Shown here piece after piece: positions 15,182 to 17,035 of a DNA stretch of 17,035 nucleotides. Below the pieces are notes generated by a model. The model had not been told where the DNA came from and made no database searches. It saw only the letters and a program-made list of their open reading frames with translations. The number at the start of each line of letters is the position of its first letter. Within the stretch, counting starts at the first letter, position 1. The DNA comes from SAT2750 sp963581185 (lineage in GTDB: Bacteria > Planctomycetota > Planctomycetia > Pirellulales > Pirellulaceae): NCBI GenBank assembly GCA_963581185.1, contig CAUZOB010000105.1:1-17035 (forward strand). The letters are read 5' to 3'. Position numbers and translations under genes: made by a program.

Positions 15182-15205
15182 TTCGCCACTCGGGGGTCTG
15201 GCGAA
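15182..15205 (+). promoter_or_regulatory. 5' leader stem-loop of the SDR gene
   Basis: TTCGCCA (15182-15188) pairs perfectly with TGGCGAA (15199-15205) around a 10-nt loop rich in G. It lies just after the predicted transcription start and 6 nt before the ribosome site, so it would form near the very 5' end of the mRNA. Confidence 0.42.
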
Positions 15206-15211
15206 GGGAAC

Positions 15212-15217
15212 AAGGAA
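15212..15217 (+). promoter_or_regulatory. Ribosome binding site of the SDR gene
   Basis: AAGGAA lies 7 nt before the ATG at 15225, fixing this start. Confidence 0.65.
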
Positions 15218-15224
15218 CCGGCCG

Positions 15225-16133
15225 ATGCGTGCTCTGGTGACTGGTGCGACCGGCCTGGTCGGACAACGTCTATTCCGTCAACTCGATTCAGCTGTGGCTC
15301 TCAGTCGCAGTGTGGCCTCCGCCTGCGATCTGCTTGGCGTGGATGCTGACCGGGTGTTTGCCTGGAATCCGACCGAGTCATTGCCGCCGATTGCCGCCTT
15401 TGCCGGCATCGACGTGATCTTCCACCTGGCGGGCGAATCCGTCGCCAAGGGACGCTGGAGCGAAGCCAAGAAGAAACGCATCCTCGATAGCCGCGTGGTC
15501 GGTACTCGCCACCTGGTCGATCAGATCGCCAACCTGACCACTCCTCCCCCGCTACTCATCTCTGCCTCGGCCGTCGGATTCTATGGTCCGTGTGGCCAGG
15601 ACGTGCTGGATGAAGAATCCCCTCCAGGCGATGACTTCCTCTCAGATGTCTGCGTCCAATGGGAAGCCGAAGCGGAACGGGCCACGGAAGCAGGCCTGCG
15701 GGTCATTAATCCACGCATCGGCATCGTGCTCAGCACCGCCGGCGGGGCGCTCAAGGAAATGCTGACGCCGTTCAAATGTGGCCTCGGTGGTCGACTCGGC
15801 AAAGGCCAACACTGGTGGCCCTGGATCCACATCGACGACCTGGTCAAGACGTTACTGTTCATGGCCTCCACACCAGAACTCTCCGGTGCCTACAACGTCA
15901 CCGCCCCGAACCCGGTCACCAACCTCACATTCACCAAGACGCTCGGTCGCGTGATCAAGCGGCCGACCTGTTTTCCGATGCCACCCTTCATGCTCCGCCT
16001 GCTGGTAGGAGAATTCGCCGAAGTCCTGATGGCCTCCAGCCGGACCGAACCATCCCGTCTGCTGGACGCTGGCTTTTCTTTCGATTTTGCTGAGCTTGAA
16101 CCGGCCCTGCGCGATATCCTGCAGAAGGACTGA
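15225..16133 (+). CDS. TIGR01777-family SDR nucleoside-sugar epimerase-like protein
   Basis: 302 residues, the usual length of the TIGR01777/SDR39U1 (YfcH) family. The Rossmann motif TGATGLVG (6-13) binds NAD(P). Family hallmarks follow: VIFHLAGESVAKGRWSEAKK with the LAGE motif (68-71), SRVVGTRHLVD, the SASAVGFYG strand (113-121), DFLSDVCVQWEAEA, VINPRIGIVLSTAGGALKEM and WWPWIHIDDLV. The C-terminal part, ending ASSRTEPSRLLDAGFSFDF..., is a DUF1731-type domain. In plants and other bacteria, members have been implicated in chloroplast division (giant chloroplast 1) and cell morphology; the substrate is not known. Cytoplasmic. It has its own promoter and leader hairpin. The UDG gene starts 54 nt later on the same strand. 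Confidence 0.93.
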   Translation: MRALVTGATGLVGQRLFRQLDSAVALSRSVASACDLLGVDADRVFAWNPTESLPPIAAFAGIDVIFHLAGESVAKGRWSEAKKKRILDSRVVGTRHLVDQIANLTTPPPLLISASAVGFYGPCGQDVLDEESPPGDDFLSDVCVQWEAEAERATEAGLRVINPRIGIVLSTAGGALKEMLTPFKCGLGGRLGKGQHWWPWIHIDDLVKTLLFMASTPELSGAYNVTAPNPVTNLTFTKTLGRVIKRPTCFPMPPFMLRLLVGEFAEVLMASSRTEPSRLLDAGFSFDFAELEPALRDILQKD

Positions 16134-16187
16134 GACGGAACCTGGCGGCCACGCACCGGGCGCGGACATTCTTCAGCCGAGGTATGC

Positions 16188-16871
16188 ATGTCACGCCGCA
16201 CATGGAAAACACTGAACCACGACGTTGTCGACTGCCAGTTATGTCCGCGGCTGATTGAACATTGCCGCAGCGTGGCACGCCAGAAACGCCGTGCCTACCA
16301 GGCGGAAGATTACTTTGGAGCACCTGTTCCCAATTTTGGTGACCCCACCGCCCAGTTGCTACTTGTAGGACTCGCTCCCGGAGCACATGGTGCCAATCGG
16401 ACAGGCAGGATGTTCACAGGTGATCGCAGCGGCGACTGGCTCTTCCGGGCACTCCACAAGGCAGGCTTCGCCAACCAGCCGGAATCGACCGATCGCCAAG
16501 ATGGTCTGCAGCTCGTCAACTGCGCCATTACCAACGTCTGTCATTGCGCGCCGCCCGACAACAAACCGACACGCGCGGAGATCCAGCAATGCCAGCCATG
16601 GCTGAAGTCACTTTTCACGATGCTACCGCTGCGAGTTGTCCTGGCCCTCGGGGGGATCGCCTGGAATGCCAGCTTCGATTACTTCAAATCAACCGGACAA
16701 TGGCAGCGCGGACGGCCACGCTTCGAGCATGGCGGCCTGCAGAAGCTGGAGAATGGGCTTCACGTCCTGGCGTCCTATCACCCGAGTCAACAGAACACGT
16801 TTACTGGCAGACTGACCGAAGTGATGCTGAATCGCGTCTTCCGCAAGGCCCGCAGGTTACTCGAAGACTAA
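16188..16871 (+). CDS. Family 5 uracil-DNA glycosylase (UDGb type)
   Basis: 227 residues. Removes uracil and other deaminated bases from DNA in base excision repair. The active-site motif A is GLAPGAHGANRTGRMFTGD (61-79), the family 5 form; motif B is SYHPSQQNTFTG with His198. Iron-sulfur ligand candidates Cys16 and Cys19 (CQLCPRL), Cys120 (CAPPDNKP) and Cys135 match the four-Cys [4Fe-4S] pattern of family 4/5 enzymes. GAGG lies 5 nt before the ATG. Length and motifs are complete. Family 5 enzymes lack the polar general-base residue of family 1 and accept uracil, hypoxanthine and xanthine in studied members. It sits downstream of the SDR gene; the link is probably only positional. Confidence 0.92.
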   Translation: MSRRTWKTLNHDVVDCQLCPRLIEHCRSVARQKRRAYQAEDYFGAPVPNFGDPTAQLLLVGLAPGAHGANRTGRMFTGDRSGDWLFRALHKAGFANQPESTDRQDGLQLVNCAITNVCHCAPPDNKPTRAEIQQCQPWLKSLFTMLPLRVVLALGGIAWNASFDYFKSTGQWQRGRPRFEHGGLQKLENGLHVLASYHPSQQNTFTGRLTEVMLNRVFRKARRLLED

Positions 16872-17035
16872 CGCTGCCTCCGCAGTCCTGGTCGAGTGAA
16901 TCCAAAGCAGCTCACCGCAGAGACGCTGAGAACGCAGAGGACATTGACCGGCTGGATCAACCGAGGTCCGTAAGACCGACACAGGCGTCAGGGTGCCAGC
17001 TGGTTCTCCAGGGATATTTCCTCGCCACCGTTGCG
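16872..17035. other. 3' intergenic stretch
   Basis: No coding frame of note on either strand and no strong terminator after the UDG stop. The only distinct element is a short degenerate repeat at 16916-16941. Confidence 0.6.
16916..16941 (+). repeat. Degenerate CGCAGAGA-type tandem repeat
   Basis: Three 8-9-nt units follow one another: CGCAGAGA (16916-16923), CGCTGAGAA (16924-16932) and CGCAGAGGA (16933-16941). Strings of this kind, beginning CACCGCAGAG, are familiar from the intergenic DNA of many environmental bacteria. They do not code here. Confidence 0.55.

Noticed and set aside
1..17035. CRISPR array, tRNA, rRNA, insertion sequence, phage or defence genes
   Set aside because: None seen: no spaced direct repeats, no cloverleaf sequence, no transposase, integrase or nuclease-type defence motif among the certain genes.

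Overview
The window looks like ordinary chromosomal DNA from a planctomycete, probably of the Pirellulales. This rests on protein style: a very long secretin with many stacked ring-building domains, a YdjY-domain secreted protein, a DUF3352-like secreted protein, a Gly/Met-rich BON protein, and a coproheme decarboxylase in an organism with diderm-type export and lipoprotein signals. I see no transposase, integrase, phage gene, CRISPR array, tRNA or rRNA.

Layout. (1) 1-5229, envelope block: the 3' part of a giant secretin gene, a lipoprotein gene 44 nt downstream on the same strand, and a convergent BON-domain gene whose end overlaps the lipoprotein gene by 11 bp. (2) 5230-5599, a 370-bp divergent intergenic region with a perfect inverted repeat enclosing a TATAAT on the BON side. 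(3) 5600-8813, rightward: a large secreted protein, a stand-alone receiver (response regulator), and HemQ. (4) 8885-9790, leftward: a YdjY-domain secreted protein. (5) 9984-11015, rightward: a YggS-type PLP-binding protein and a DUF167/YggU protein, tightly coupled. (6) 11012-11821, leftward: a TIM-barrel sugar-phosphate isomerase/epimerase-like protein sharing a CTAG stop overlap with the previous gene. (7) 11920-15137, rightward: a group II PLP decarboxylase, an Nramp-fold transporter lacking the canonical metal ligands, and a small CaMKII-association-domain protein. (8) 15225-16871, rightward: a TIGR01777-type SDR and a family 5 uracil-DNA glycosylase. (9) 16872-17035: intergenic, with a short degenerate CGCAGAGA-type repeat.

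Most genes are housekeeping or planctomycete-conserved genes. The most interesting points are the Nramp-like protein, in which the TM1 DPGN is GPGS and the TM6 metal-binding Met and His are Val and Ala, next to an amino-acid-type decarboxylase; the expanded secretin with its lipoprotein neighbour; the operator-like repeat upstream of the BON gene; and several compact hairpins in 5' leaders. No defence system or clearly new multi-gene system is visible.
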